64,000 nt of DNA, taken from assembly GCF_014201335.1 (NCBI RefSeq), contig NZ_JACHEB010000004.1:512387-576386 (forward strand), given 5' to 3'. The first letter of the stretch is position 1; each line of letters opens with the position of its first letter. The translations under genes were made by a program, and so were the position numbers. Below, piece by piece: positions 1 through 8,145 of the stretch. This DNA comes from Tunturiibacter gelidiferens. GTDB taxonomy: Bacteria; Acidobacteriota; Terriglobia; Terriglobales; Acidobacteriaceae. The notes beneath the pieces were generated by a model. The model ran no database searches, had not been told where the DNA came from, and worked only from the letters and a program-made list of their open reading frames with translations.

Positions 1-90
1 TCAGGATGACGACACCGAACGAAAGCCAAAGCTCTTGTGTGGCTGACGGGTTTGACTTGCGGTCTTAGAATGGTGGTGAGGTGTTTTGCG

Positions 91-399
91 ATGGGATTGA
101 GCGATCAGCCATTTGAAGTGATGTGTCCGGATTGTGGGGGGATGCTGAAGGTGGATCCGGTGACGCGGTCGGTGATTGCGCATAAGTCTGCTCCGAAGAA
201 GAAGATGTTCGAGGACTTTGGCGAGGCGGCGAAGGCGTTGCGCGAGGCGGATGCGCGGAGGGATTCGATCTTTCAGCAGAGCGTGGATGCGCAGAAGAAC
301 AAGGATGACGTGATGGCGAAGAAGTTTGCGGAGGCAGTGAAGAAGGCGAAGGAGACTCCGATGACGGATCGGCCGTTGCGGGATTTTGATTTGGATTAG
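91..399 (+). CDS. Small CPxCGG-motif hypothetical protein
   Basis: I do not recognise this protein. It is about 102 residues from the ATG at 91; an upstream in-frame ATG at 70 is possible but adds an untypical Cys/Arg-rich leader. Near the N-terminus is a Cys-Pro-Asp-Cys-Gly-Gly motif, half of a zinc ribbon or rubredoxin knuckle, with no second CxxC pair visible. The rest is Lys/Ala/Glu-rich and predicted helical, with charged heptad-like stretches around residues 35-90. This is consistent with a small nucleic-acid- or ribosome-associated zinc protein, but that is inference. It converges on the acid phosphatase gene downstream. Confidence 0.6.
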   Translation: MGLSDQPFEVMCPDCGGMLKVDPVTRSVIAHKSAPKKKMFEDFGEAAKALREADARRDSIFQQSVDAQKNKDDVMAKKFAEAVKKAKETPMTDRPLRDFDLD

Positions 400-439
400 T
401 TGTTGCCCCGACTGTGATGCAGCTTGTGGCCGTTTGGTG

Positions 440-1429
440 TCAATGTACGGTTGGCTTTGCTTCCGTCGCGGGAGGGGTTGCGAGAGCAGCGGCTTCGGCG
501 GCGCAGTCGCGAGTAGGTTTCAATTCCTTAGCGCGAGCAATTTCATAGTCTGCTTTGGCCGCGTCGAGATCGGCGAGGAAGGCAAGATCTGCGTGCAGTC
601 TCGCGACTGTGCTTGCGCCCATGATTCTGCCCTCGTTGACATCACTTTGCCAATGCACGTTGCAGACCAGCCGGCTGTCCCCGAACGAGCGTCCGCGCGC
701 GAGAATTGCATCGGTCTGGGTCGGAGCAATTTCGGTGAGAATGAGAGCCCAGGCCCATCCGATGGCGGTGTGACCCGATGGGTAGGAGCCATCTTTCCTC
801 AAGAAGGCTTCGTCGTTTGGCGTGCAGGTCGGATGATTGTTTTCCATAAATGGACGGCTTCGGTTGTAATGACTCTTGGCGGCGTAGGTGGAGAGTGCCG
901 CGTCGGTAAAGGATCGCCGCAACAACACGTAGAGGTGCGGCGTGTCGACCTCGGTAATCGGAATGCCAATAGAGCAGGAAAAGGTTTCGGCTGCGTGAGG
1001 GAACGATAGATCTGCATCGCTGGTTGCCTGCTGCCAACGAGGAGAGCCTTGCAGTGCCAGGTTGGCTTTGCTGACAGCCTCGTCCAGCGCATAGACGGCG
1101 GTGCTTGGCGTGGGGGCGGGAGGAACTAAAGCCAAACTATTTGGCAACGCCGCCGGCGGCAAGTATCCGGCGAGGATGCCGGGCATAATCTCTGGGACCG
1201 AGATCAGTCCATAGGATTTTGTTTGCGAGGGAGTTGAAGGTTCCGTGGCAACTGAAGCGGGAACAGCTGCCGGGGCCGTGGGCGTATTCTGCGCTTCGGC
1301 CTGAATCGTAGACGCTACGCAGCAGAATGGAATCATCAACGTCGCAAAAAGAGTGATCTTCAAGGGCAGCCTCCAATTCACGCAATCATCATAGGGTACT
1401 TCGACTTGGTCTGAGCGCGCCTTTTTCAT
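440..1429 (-). CDS. Class A non-specific acid phosphatase (PAP2 superfamily), exported
   Basis: The enzyme should hydrolyse phosphomonoesters outside the cytoplasm. From the ATG at 1429 it has 329 residues. The three-part PAP2/class A signature is complete: Lys-x6-Arg-Pro (residues 185-193), Pro-Ser-Gly-His (217-220) and Ser-Arg-x5-His-x3-Asp (252-263); the two histidines are the expected phosphate-transfer residues. A hydrophobic stretch at about residues 22-46 ending before a Gln/Ala/Pro-rich linker is a probable signal peptide. A GTG at 1381 would place that stretch right at the N-terminus and is an equally credible start; a TTG at 1465 is less likely. The C-terminal 50 residues are Ala/Lys/Glu-rich and not part of the fold. 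Monocistronic by position. Confidence 0.88.
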   Translation of the reverse strand: MKKARSDQVEVPYDDCVNWRLPLKITLFATLMIPFCCVASTIQAEAQNTPTAPAAVPASVATEPSTPSQTKSYGLISVPEIMPGILAGYLPPAALPNSLALVPPAPTPSTAVYALDEAVSKANLALQGSPRWQQATSDADLSFPHAAETFSCSIGIPITEVDTPHLYVLLRRSFTDAALSTYAAKSHYNRSRPFMENNHPTCTPNDEAFLRKDGSYPSGHTAIGWAWALILTEIAPTQTDAILARGRSFGDSRLVCNVHWQSDVNEGRIMGASTVARLHADLAFLADLDAAKADYEIARAKELKPTRDCAAEAAALATPPATEAKPTVH

Positions 1430-1522
1430 CTGACTCGGAGAGCGGTTCTGGCTAATCCGACTCAATTGTTGATTGCGCTCGTTCGATTAGGAATGGCGCG
1501 GTGTAAAAGGTAAACTGGAGGA

Positions 1523-3349
1523 ATGCCACCAATCGTTAATGCGCAGGGTTTGACTAAGGCCTTTGGCGCGACGCCTTTGTTTCGTGAGATCAGTTTTACT
1601 GTGAGTGATGGAGATCGTATTGGGCTGATTGGGCCTAATGGTGCGGGCAAATCTACGCTGCTGAAGGTGCTGGCGGGTGATGAAGACGCTGATGCCGGTG
1701 ACGTTGCGGTGCGGAAGCGTGCGCGGGTTGGGTATGTGCAGCAGGAGTCGGTGTTTGCGCCGGGGGTGACGGTGCGTGAGGTGTTGGAGGCTGCGCTGGT
1801 GCGCGCGAAGGTGGCCGACGGTGAGCATGAGGGACGGCTGCGGGAGACAAGTGGGCGGACGGGTTTTCCGAGTCTGGATGCGGAGGCTGCGCGGCTGAGC
1901 GGAGGGTGGAGGAAGCGGCTGGCGATTGCGGAGGCGGTGGTAACGCATCCGGATGTGCTGCTGCTGGATGAGCCGACAAACCATCTGGATTTAGCCGGGA
2001 TTGCGTGGCTGGAGGAGCTGCTGAATGAGGGTAGTTTTGCTTGTGTGCTTATCAGCCATGATCGTTATTTTCTTGAGAATGTTGCGACAGAGATAGTGGA
2101 GTTGAACCGTGTGTATGCAGAAGGGCTGCTACGGGTGAAGGGGACGTACTCGAAGTTTATCGAAGGCAAGCAGGCGTATATGGAGGCGCAGAGCAAGCTG
2201 CAGGATGCGCTGAAGAATCGCGTGAAGATCGAGGTGGACTGGCTGCGGCGGGGGCCGAAGGCGAGGAGTACGAAGGCAAAGGCGCGGATTGATAATGCGC
2301 AGGATTTGATTGGGCAGTTGAAGGAGGTCAACTCGCGAGTGCAGACGTCGAGCGCGGGGATCGATTTCTCGGCGACGGACAGACAGACGAAGCGGTTAGT
2401 GGAGTTGGAGGATGTTTCGGTCGTGTTGGGGGATCGAAAGATTGTTGAGGGATTGAATTTCCTGGTGACATCGGGGATGCGCGTGGGCCTGGTGGGGCCG
2501 AATGGAAGCGGGAAGACTACTCTGCTGCGGCTGTTGACGGGGGAGTTGGAGCCTTCGAAGGGGACGATCAAGAAGGCGGCTTCGTTGAAGATTGTTTACT
2601 TCAGCCAGATGCGCGAGTTGGAGGAGGGTGTGACGCTGCGGCGAGCGCTGGCTCCGGATTCGGACTCGGTGGTGTATCAGGGCAGGGTGGTGCATGTGGC
2701 TAGTTATGCTACGAAGTTTCTCTTTACGAGTGAGCAACTGAATCAGCCGGTGGAGAGGCTGAGCGGCGGCGAGCGGGCTCGGGTGCTGATTGCGAAGCTG
2801 ATGCTAGAGCCTGCGGATTTGCTGCTGCTCGATGAGCCGACGAATGATCTGGATATTGCGACGCTGGAGATTCTGGAGGAGAGCCTGCTGGAGTATACCG
2901 GGGCGTTGGTATTAGTGACCCATGATCGTTACATGTTGGATAGGGTGTCGACGATTGTGCTGGGGCTGGATGGGCGGGGTGGTTCGGAGATGTTTGCGGA
3001 CTACTCGCAGTGGGAGCAGTGGCGTGGGGTGAAGGTGGAGGAGGCGATTGCTCCGGGGGCCACGGGGGTTGCGGTTTCGCCTGCTGCTGCCATTGCTTCG
3101 AATGGAGCTTCGAATTCGGGTGGGAAGAAGAAGCTTTCTTATCTGGAGGCGCGGGAGTATGCGGGGATCGAGGCGGCGGTGGAGGCGGCTGAGGAGCGGC
3201 TGCAGAAGGCGCGAGAGATGATTGAGGATCCGGCGGTGGCGGTGGATGCCGTGAAGCTGACTGCGGCGCTGGCGGAGATGGAGACGGCGCAGTCGGCGGC
3301 GGACGAACTGTATGCGCGGTGGGCTGAGTTAGCGGAGAAGGTTGGTTAG
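1523..3349 (+). CDS. uup: ABC-F family ATPase, Uup type
   Basis: This is a soluble twin-ATPase of 608 residues with no membrane segments. Domain 1 has Walker A GPNGAGKST near residue 37, signature LSGGWRKR near 123 and Walker B LLLDEPTNHLD; domain 2 has GPNGSGKTT near 325, LSGGERAR near 413 and LLLDEPTNDLD. A linker rich in Arg/Lys lies between them. The last 75 residues form a charged coiled coil after a Gly/Lys-rich hinge, which is the Uup C-terminal DNA-binding-type domain rather than the EttA form. Family members act on ribosomes or in DNA repair (Uup limits precise transposon excision). Start ATG at 1523 follows GGAGG closely. Third positions are strongly G-rich. Confidence 0.93.
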   Translation: MPPIVNAQGLTKAFGATPLFREISFTVSDGDRIGLIGPNGAGKSTLLKVLAGDEDADAGDVAVRKRARVGYVQQESVFAPGVTVREVLEAALVRAKVADGEHEGRLRETSGRTGFPSLDAEAARLSGGWRKRLAIAEAVVTHPDVLLLDEPTNHLDLAGIAWLEELLNEGSFACVLISHDRYFLENVATEIVELNRVYAEGLLRVKGTYSKFIEGKQAYMEAQSKLQDALKNRVKIEVDWLRRGPKARSTKAKARIDNAQDLIGQLKEVNSRVQTSSAGIDFSATDRQTKRLVELEDVSVVLGDRKIVEGLNFLVTSGMRVGLVGPNGSGKTTLLRLLTGELEPSKGTIKKAASLKIVYFSQMRELEEGVTLRRALAPDSDSVVYQGRVVHVASYATKFLFTSEQLNQPVERLSGGERARVLIAKLMLEPADLLLLDEPTNDLDIATLEILEESLLEYTGALVLVTHDRYMLDRVSTIVLGLDGRGGSEMFADYSQWEQWRGVKVEEAIAPGATGVAVSPAAAIASNGASNSGGKKKLSYLEAREYAGIEAAVEAAEERLQKAREMIEDPAVAVDAVKLTAALAEMETAQSAADELYARWAELAEKVG

Positions 3350-3362
3350 GTTCTCGGCTGAG

Positions 3363-4766
3363 TTAGTGTTGGGCGAGGACTCGGCGGTTGGATTCGGCCT
3401 GGACTTTGTCGAGGTCGTGATGAAGGAGCTGATTGTGCTCGACCATCAATTGTCCGCCGACGTAGACGCTATCGATGTCACGCTCTGCCGCGATGAGAAC
3501 GAGGTTCGCGTAGGGGTCTTCGAGTGAGACGCCGAGGCGCTTTGGGTTGATGAGCAGAAAATCGGCGAACTTACCGGGTTCAAGCGAGCCTAGTCTGTCT
3601 TTTACGTTGAGGACGTCGGCGGATCCCATGGTGTGGAGCCAGAGGACCTGGTAGGGGCTCATGACGGTGGCGTCTTCGTACTTGTCGTGAATAGCGTAGA
3701 GGCCGGTGCGCATGTTTTCGAAGGGGTCGGCAAGATCGGCGCTGGCTTCACCGTCGACGCCCATGCCTACGCGAATGCCCATCTTGAGGTACTTCGGTAT
3801 ATCTGCGGTACCGGAGGCTAGACGGCCGTTCGAGAGAGGGTTCCAGGACATGGATGCGCCGGCTTTGGCGGTCTGCGCAAGGATGTAGTCGTCTGCGTGG
3901 ATGAAGTGGCCGAAGATGAGCTGGTTGTTGAGCAGGCCGCTGTCCTGCATCCAGCGAAACTTGGAGCGCTGCTCTCCCTGGTCGTCGGGCGCTTCGATGT
4001 AGTGGGTTTGGTTGCCGAGGTGAAACTCTTTCATCATGGCTGCTTCCATGACGGCCTGCTGGTAGGTGTTGTTGAAGGCGGTCATGCCGCTGATCATGAC
4101 ACTGAGAAAATGTGAGTTGGGAGGTTGGGCGGCGGTCCAGTCGAGAAAGGTCTTGAGGCGTGCGCGTCCTTGCTCGACGGTGACGGAGGGAGATACTCGG
4201 TCGGGGCCGTAACTGTGAACGAAGCGGATGCCGGACTCCTCGGCGCCGCGGAATTGAGCCTTTTCGAATTGATTATTCAGCTCTGCGGTTTTGGCTCGGC
4301 CGCCGTAGGTGAAGTTGTAGGCGGTGGTTACGCCGTGCTCGAGATGGTCGAGCGAGCCGAGGAGAGCGAACCAATACATGTCCTCGGGCGAGGCAAGGGA
4401 AGCGTGTTTGCCGTAGAGATCGTCGATCCAGCCGGGTAGGGTTTTGTCGGCGGCTAGGCCGCGGTAGGCCGCTTGCCACAGGTGGCTGTGTGCAGAGATG
4501 AAGCCAGGAATCATGAAGTCGCCGTGGGCGTCGACGATCTTGTCGGCGTGGAGGCTGGCGGGCGGCTCGCCGACGGCTACGGCAATGATGGTGCCGTCGG
4601 GCGCGATGGAGAGATAGCCGTTGATGGGCTCGCGCTGGTTGCTGGCCATGGTCATGATGCGCGCGTTGCGGATGATGAGCTTGGGATTCGCGGCGAAGGC
4701 AGGACAGCTAACGATCGCGAGCAGGACAAGTGTCCGGCGAATGAGTTTTGGAAGATGACAGGCCAT
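3363..4766 (-). CDS. Secreted amidohydrolase (TRZ/ATZ-like cyclic amidohydrolase)
   Basis: This 467-residue member of the metal-dependent amidohydrolase superfamily has a signal peptide (two basic residues, then a hydrophobic core ending at AFA, residue 25). The beta-strand-1 metal motif HSH is at residues 93-95 in the context PGFISAHSHLW, an EAP/GHFIHADD segment supplies the central histidines, and VGMGVDGEASAD holds the catalytic Asp. Overall architecture resembles the chlorohydrolase/guanine deaminase/SAH deaminase subgroup. Substrate cannot be told from sequence; periplasmic location is unusual for nucleobase deaminases. The gene ends 13 bp from the uup stop (convergent). No good Shine-Dalgarno sequence precedes the ATG at 4766. 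Confidence 0.85.
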   Translation of the reverse strand: MACHLPKLIRRTLVLLAIVSCPAFAANPKLIIRNARIMTMASNQREPINGYLSIAPDGTIIAVAVGEPPASLHADKIVDAHGDFMIPGFISAHSHLWQAAYRGLAADKTLPGWIDDLYGKHASLASPEDMYWFALLGSLDHLEHGVTTAYNFTYGGRAKTAELNNQFEKAQFRGAEESGIRFVHSYGPDRVSPSVTVEQGRARLKTFLDWTAAQPPNSHFLSVMISGMTAFNNTYQQAVMEAAMMKEFHLGNQTHYIEAPDDQGEQRSKFRWMQDSGLLNNQLIFGHFIHADDYILAQTAKAGASMSWNPLSNGRLASGTADIPKYLKMGIRVGMGVDGEASADLADPFENMRTGLYAIHDKYEDATVMSPYQVLWLHTMGSADVLNVKDRLGSLEPGKFADFLLINPKRLGVSLEDPYANLVLIAAERDIDSVYVGGQLMVEHNQLLHHDLDKVQAESNRRVLAQH

Positions 4767-4840
4767 GGTTGTGTTTAGCGTGGATGACCTGTCAAGTCAA
4801 TTGGAAAGTGTATTGTTCGACTTCTCGCGCGAGCGCCAGA

Positions 4841-5149
4841 TCAAGCTGATTTTTTGTGTTTTGGATTTGCGGTGTGAGGTTTTTTGCCGAGATCATGCCA
4901 ATTGGTTTCTGGCATTTCGACGCCATAGTGTTTGGCTGCGGCTTTGATGTTGGCGAAGGCTTGTTCGCGCTCGTGGTCGGTGACATCCTTGACCTGGTCG
5001 AAGCGGGCGATTGCGTTGCGGACGTGAGAGGCGTTGTTGAGAGGCTCTTTGCGCTTTTCGGGAAAGGCGTAGACGGAAGCAGGAAGATCGTTGCGTTCCT
5101 TTGCGTCGAGGGCTTTGTTGTCCTCGTGGTGTTTCCATGTTGCTTTCAT
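4841..5149 (-). CDS. DUF6582-type small protein
   Basis: A 102-residue soluble protein; a longer reading frame exists upstream but the ATG at 5149 is preceded by a perfect GGAGG six bases away, so this start is clear. The core, from about residue 18 to 88, reads as Lys/Arg-Asn-Asp-Leu-Pro then Tyr-Ala-Phe-Pro, a Lys-rich turn, Ser-His-Val-Arg-Asn-Ala-Ile-Ala-Arg-Phe and a closing His-Tyr-Gly-Val then Trp-His-Asp-Leu. This pattern is found in the DUF6582 family of small proteins in bacteria and in phage; function is unknown. The C-terminus is Lys/His-rich. It is divergent from the amidohydrolase at 5262. Confidence 0.8.
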   Translation of the reverse strand: MKATWKHHEDNKALDAKERNDLPASVYAFPEKRKEPLNNASHVRNAIARFDQVKDVTDHEREQAFANIKAAAKHYGVEMPETNWHDLGKKPHTANPKHKKSA

Positions 5150-5261
5150 GTTGTCCTCCAAGTGTGCTCCAGCGTTTCGCTGAGTCGATTGAACGCTGGA
5201 GGTTGGATGTAGGGCGGTAGGCACGGCGTTGTTGGGAGTTTCGCGATATGCTGCTGGGACT

Positions 5262-6563
5262 ATGAAAAAACTTTTTTTGGGGATGGTTGTCAGTCTGGCA
5301 GGAGTGGCTTGTGCGGCGCAGGATGCGGGTGCGGCTAAGCACGTGACGGTGCTGCATGCGGCGAGGATGCTGGACGTGGCGGCGGGAAAGGTGGTGGCGC
5401 CGGGTGAGGTGTTGGTGGAGGGGGAGAAGATTGTTGCAGTGGGGACGCATGTGGAACGGCCTGCGGGCGCAGAGGTGATTGACCTGGGGGGCACGACACT
5501 GATGCCGGGGTTAATCGACGCGCATGTGCATTTGTTTCTGCATCCTGGGGCAGAAGATCTGCAGACGGTGCAAGAGAGCGTGCCGGAGCGGACTTTAATT
5601 GCGGCGGGGGCGGCGAAGGCGGATCTAATGGCTGGCTTTACCGCTGAGCGCGATATGGGAAGCGAGGGCGCGGGATGCGCTGATGTTGCAGTGCGGAATG
5701 CTATCAATTCGGGGTTGATTCCGGGGCCGCGGATGCGCATGAGTTGCAACGCAATTGATTTGACTGGCGGGCATGAGGACGCGATCGGGTATAACCCGGC
5801 GCAGAAGGTGCTGTCGAATGCGGACTATGCGGATTCGAGCGAAGAGATTGTGAAGGTGATGCGGGAGCAGCGGAAGGGCGGCGCGGATTTTACGAAGATC
5901 TATGAGACGGGGAAGGATTCGTTTCGGGATGGTGGGTTTCAAACGCCGTATCAGTACACCGAGGCTGAGCTTGCGGCTGCGGTGAAGGAAGCTGAGAGGG
6001 CCGGCGGTGGTGCGGGGTCGGGGCGTGGGGTGGCTGTTCATGCTACGGGGGAGCCGGGGACAGGGTTTGCAGTGGCAGCGGGGGTGGCTTCGGTGGATCA
6101 TGCATACCAGTTGAGCGACGCGACGATGAAGGCGATGAAGGAGAAGCAGATTTATGCGGTGCCGACGTTTGCGATTGCGGAGTACTTTGCGGATCATGCA
6201 GCGAATCCGGCGCGGGCAGAGTGGGATCGCAATGAGCAGAAATATCATGCTGCGGAGTTCAAGAAGCAGCTTGCAGCGGGGGTGCCGATGGCGATGGGAA
6301 GCGATGTGGGGCCGTTTCAGCATGGGACGCAGGCCCGGGAGCTGGAGTTGATGGTGGAGTTTGGGATGAAGCCGGCGGCGGCGTTGCAGGCGGACCTGCT
6401 GAATGGTGCGAGGTTGTTGGGTTGGGGGGGACAGATTGGGGAGTTGAAGGCTGGGTACTTTGCGGATGTGATCGCCGTGCCGGGAGATCCGTTGGAGAAT
6501 ATCTCGGCGACGACGAAGGTAGTGTTTGTGATGAAGAATGGGGTCGTTTACAAGCGGCCTTGA
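5262..6563 (+). CDS. Secreted amidohydrolase (imidazolonepropionase/Xaa-Pro dipeptidase-like)
   Basis: This 433-residue protein has a clear signal peptide (MKK, hydrophobic core, cleavage near residue 19), which sets the start at the ATG at 5262 rather than the TTG at 5229. After an N-terminal beta-sandwich (residues 27-80) comes the metal motif DAHVHL (His88, His90). Further metal and catalytic positions are the Lys in FTKIYETG, His in AVHATGEPG, His in SVDHAYQ and Asp in MGSDVGPF; the chain ends with the family closing motif GELKAGYFADVIAVPGDPL. Related proteins hydrolyse imidazolonepropionate or dipeptides such as organophosphate-active prolidases. Substrate is not inferable. It shares little identity with the other secreted amidohydrolase at 3363. 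Confidence 0.9.
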   Translation: MKKLFLGMVVSLAGVACAAQDAGAAKHVTVLHAARMLDVAAGKVVAPGEVLVEGEKIVAVGTHVERPAGAEVIDLGGTTLMPGLIDAHVHLFLHPGAEDLQTVQESVPERTLIAAGAAKADLMAGFTAERDMGSEGAGCADVAVRNAINSGLIPGPRMRMSCNAIDLTGGHEDAIGYNPAQKVLSNADYADSSEEIVKVMREQRKGGADFTKIYETGKDSFRDGGFQTPYQYTEAELAAAVKEAERAGGGAGSGRGVAVHATGEPGTGFAVAAGVASVDHAYQLSDATMKAMKEKQIYAVPTFAIAEYFADHAANPARAEWDRNEQKYHAAEFKKQLAAGVPMAMGSDVGPFQHGTQARELELMVEFGMKPAAALQADLLNGARLLGWGGQIGELKAGYFADVIAVPGDPLENISATTKVVFVMKNGVVYKRP

Positions 6564-6585
6564 GGTGCAGTCTGAAGGATTGCTC

Positions 6586-7095
6586 TCAGGCTGACCACTG
6601 CTCGTCGGCGGAGGGGCCGTAGAGTGCGGGGACGGGAATGTCGTTGAGGCGGAGATAGACGCCTAGTTGCGCGGTGTGGTGGATGAGGTGGTCGAAGCAC
6701 ATCTGGCGGAAGGATTGTGAGCGCGGGTTGTGGGAGATGATTTTGTCGCCGTAAGAGAACTTCCAGAGTTTTGAGAGATGCTCATCGCTCGCAGCGGCAA
6801 GTGAGGCCCGGCACTTCGCAGAGCTTTCGTCGAGTTGTTTCAGCGAATTGTCGCGTGTGGTGAACTCGAAGGACATTTGTGATCGTTTTGAGTTGGCCAT
6901 GTCCATTCCGTCGTCTTCGAGGATGTAGTGGCCGAACATGAGGATGGTGGCGCAGTGCATGGCGAGCTTGCCGAAGGGCATCGATTTGTCGTGACACTTC
7001 CAGTCGTTTTTGCCTTCGGGGACGCGCTCCAGGGTGCGGCGGGTGTTGGAGACCTCGGTGTCGAAGTCCTGGAGGAGAATTTCTGAGATGGTCAT
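6586..7095 (-). CDS. DinB superfamily protein
   Basis: A 169-residue four-helix-bundle protein of the DinB/YfiT-like metalloenzyme superfamily. Metal-ligand histidines are visible at MHCATILMFGH (around residues 47-56) and in the C-terminal helix DHLIHHTAQLGVYLRL (around 135-150), the latter being the family signature. Members include thiol-dependent transferases (bacillithiol, mycothiol) and proteins of unknown function. The start ATG at 7095 has AAGGAG six bases upstream. It ends 23 bp from the stop of the + strand amidohydrolase. Role here unknown. Confidence 0.85.
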   Translation of the reverse strand: MTISEILLQDFDTEVSNTRRTLERVPEGKNDWKCHDKSMPFGKLAMHCATILMFGHYILEDDGMDMANSKRSQMSFEFTTRDNSLKQLDESSAKCRASLAAASDEHLSKLWKFSYGDKIISHNPRSQSFRQMCFDHLIHHTAQLGVYLRLNDIPVPALYGPSADEQWSA

Positions 7096-7170
7096 GAATG
7101 GCTCCTTCGAATAGGAGTGAAGGATACAGGAATCGGGTTGCCGCCCGATTAAGACAAATGCAAAATGTGG

Positions 7171-7235
7171 AGGGTCCCTCCACTGCGCAGCGGACGATAA
7201 GACTGCCCGCTGCTTCGGCCGAGATGACGGTGGTT
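7171..7235 (-). repeat. Interspersed hairpin repeat, copy 1
   Basis: This copy lies between fabI and dinB (both on the - strand). It has a perfect 7-bp stem, GCAGCGG at 7187-7193 against CCGCTGC at 7207-7213, with a loop containing GATAAGACT. The flanks CCACTGCG on one side and CTTCGGCCGAGATGACGG on the other match the copy at 12261-12325 almost base for base, while the stem bases differ on both arms. It is not followed by a T-run on either strand, so it is not a standard intrinsic terminator. Confidence 0.75.
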
Positions 7236-7252
7236 TTTGGGGTTGATTTGTT

Positions 7253-8014
7253 TTAGAGGCCGGTGACGTTGAAGCCGCAGTCTACGAATGTGATTTCGCC
7301 GGTGATGCCGCTGGCAAGGTCGCTCGAGAGGAATATGGCTGCGTTGCCGACTTCTAATGCGTCGACGTTCCGGTGGAGCGGGGCGCGTTGTTCGACTGCG
7401 GTAAGGATGCTGGTGAAGTCGCTGATGCCGCGCGCGGCGAGGGTCTTGATGGGGCCAGCGGAGATGGCGTTGACACGGATTTTTTTTGCACCGAGGTCGG
7501 AGGCGAGGTAGCGGACGGCGGCTTCGAGACCGGCTTTGGCGACGCCCATGATGTTGTAGTTGGGGAAGACTTTTTCTGCTCCGTAGTAGGTGAGGGTGAG
7601 GATGGAGCTGCCTTCGGCCATCAAGGGCTCTGCAGCGCGAGCGAGGGCGATGAGGGAGTAGACGCTGATGTCGTGAGCGATGCGGAAGTCTTCGCGGGCG
7701 GTGTTGAGGACGTTGTTCTTGATGTTGGGAGCGAAGCCGATGGAGTGGACGAGAATGTCGATTTTTCCGTAGGCGGATTTGAGTTGCTCGAAGACGTTGT
7801 CGATGTCGGCGTCGATGGAGACGTCGCAACGGAAGGTCTTGGTGTTGGGCAGGTCGGCGGCGAGCTCTTCGGCTTCGCGCTGGAGGCGTTCGTTCTGGTA
7901 GCAGATGGCTAGGGTGGCGCCGGCTTCGGAGAGCTTCTGGGCGATGCCCCAGGCGATGCTGCGTTTGTTGGCGAGGCCGAAGACGACGGCCACTTTGCCT
8001 TTGAGATCAATCAT
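7253..8014 (-). CDS. fabI: Enoyl-[acyl-carrier-protein] reductase (NADH), FabI
   Basis: Catalyses the last reduction of each fatty-acid elongation round in the cytoplasm. The protein has 253 residues, close to the family norm of about 260. It has the divergent short-chain dehydrogenase fold typical of FabI: nucleotide-binding segment with SIAWGIAQ near residue 20, DVS near 64, SIGFAP near 91, and the catalytic set Tyr143, Tyr153 and Lys160 (Tyr-x6-Lys), matching the FabI pattern. The ATG at 8014 is preceded by AGGAGA; the open frame extends 29 codons further without support. It is a likely triclosan/isoniazid-type target. Monocistronic, divergent from the oxidoreductase at 8146. Confidence 0.96.
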   Translation of the reverse strand: MIDLKGKVAVVFGLANKRSIAWGIAQKLSEAGATLAICYQNERLQREAEELAADLPNTKTFRCDVSIDADIDNVFEQLKSAYGKIDILVHSIGFAPNIKNNVLNTAREDFRIAHDISVYSLIALARAAEPLMAEGSSILTLTYYGAEKVFPNYNIMGVAKAGLEAAVRYLASDLGAKKIRVNAISAGPIKTLAARGISDFTSILTAVEQRAPLHRNVDALEVGNAAIFLSSDLASGITGEITFVDCGFNVTGL

Positions 8015-8145
8015 GATGTTCGGTGTCTCCTGTTCGAATACGCAAGATTGAGGATACCAGCGTATCCGGTGGCGCGAATACTGTTCGGCACGGTGACGCA
8101 TGATGGCGCATCGTGGTCTATGCTGGATTCGCAGCTAAGGAGACC

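Noticed and set aside
1..25. Sequence TCAGGATGACGAC at the window start, resembling the edge of another intergenic repeat
   Set aside because: Only a few bases are inside the window, too short to support a repeat call.
386..1009. 207-residue + strand frame over the acid phosphatase
   Set aside because: It is antisense to a gene with complete catalytic motifs and shows no recognisable domain; a shadow.
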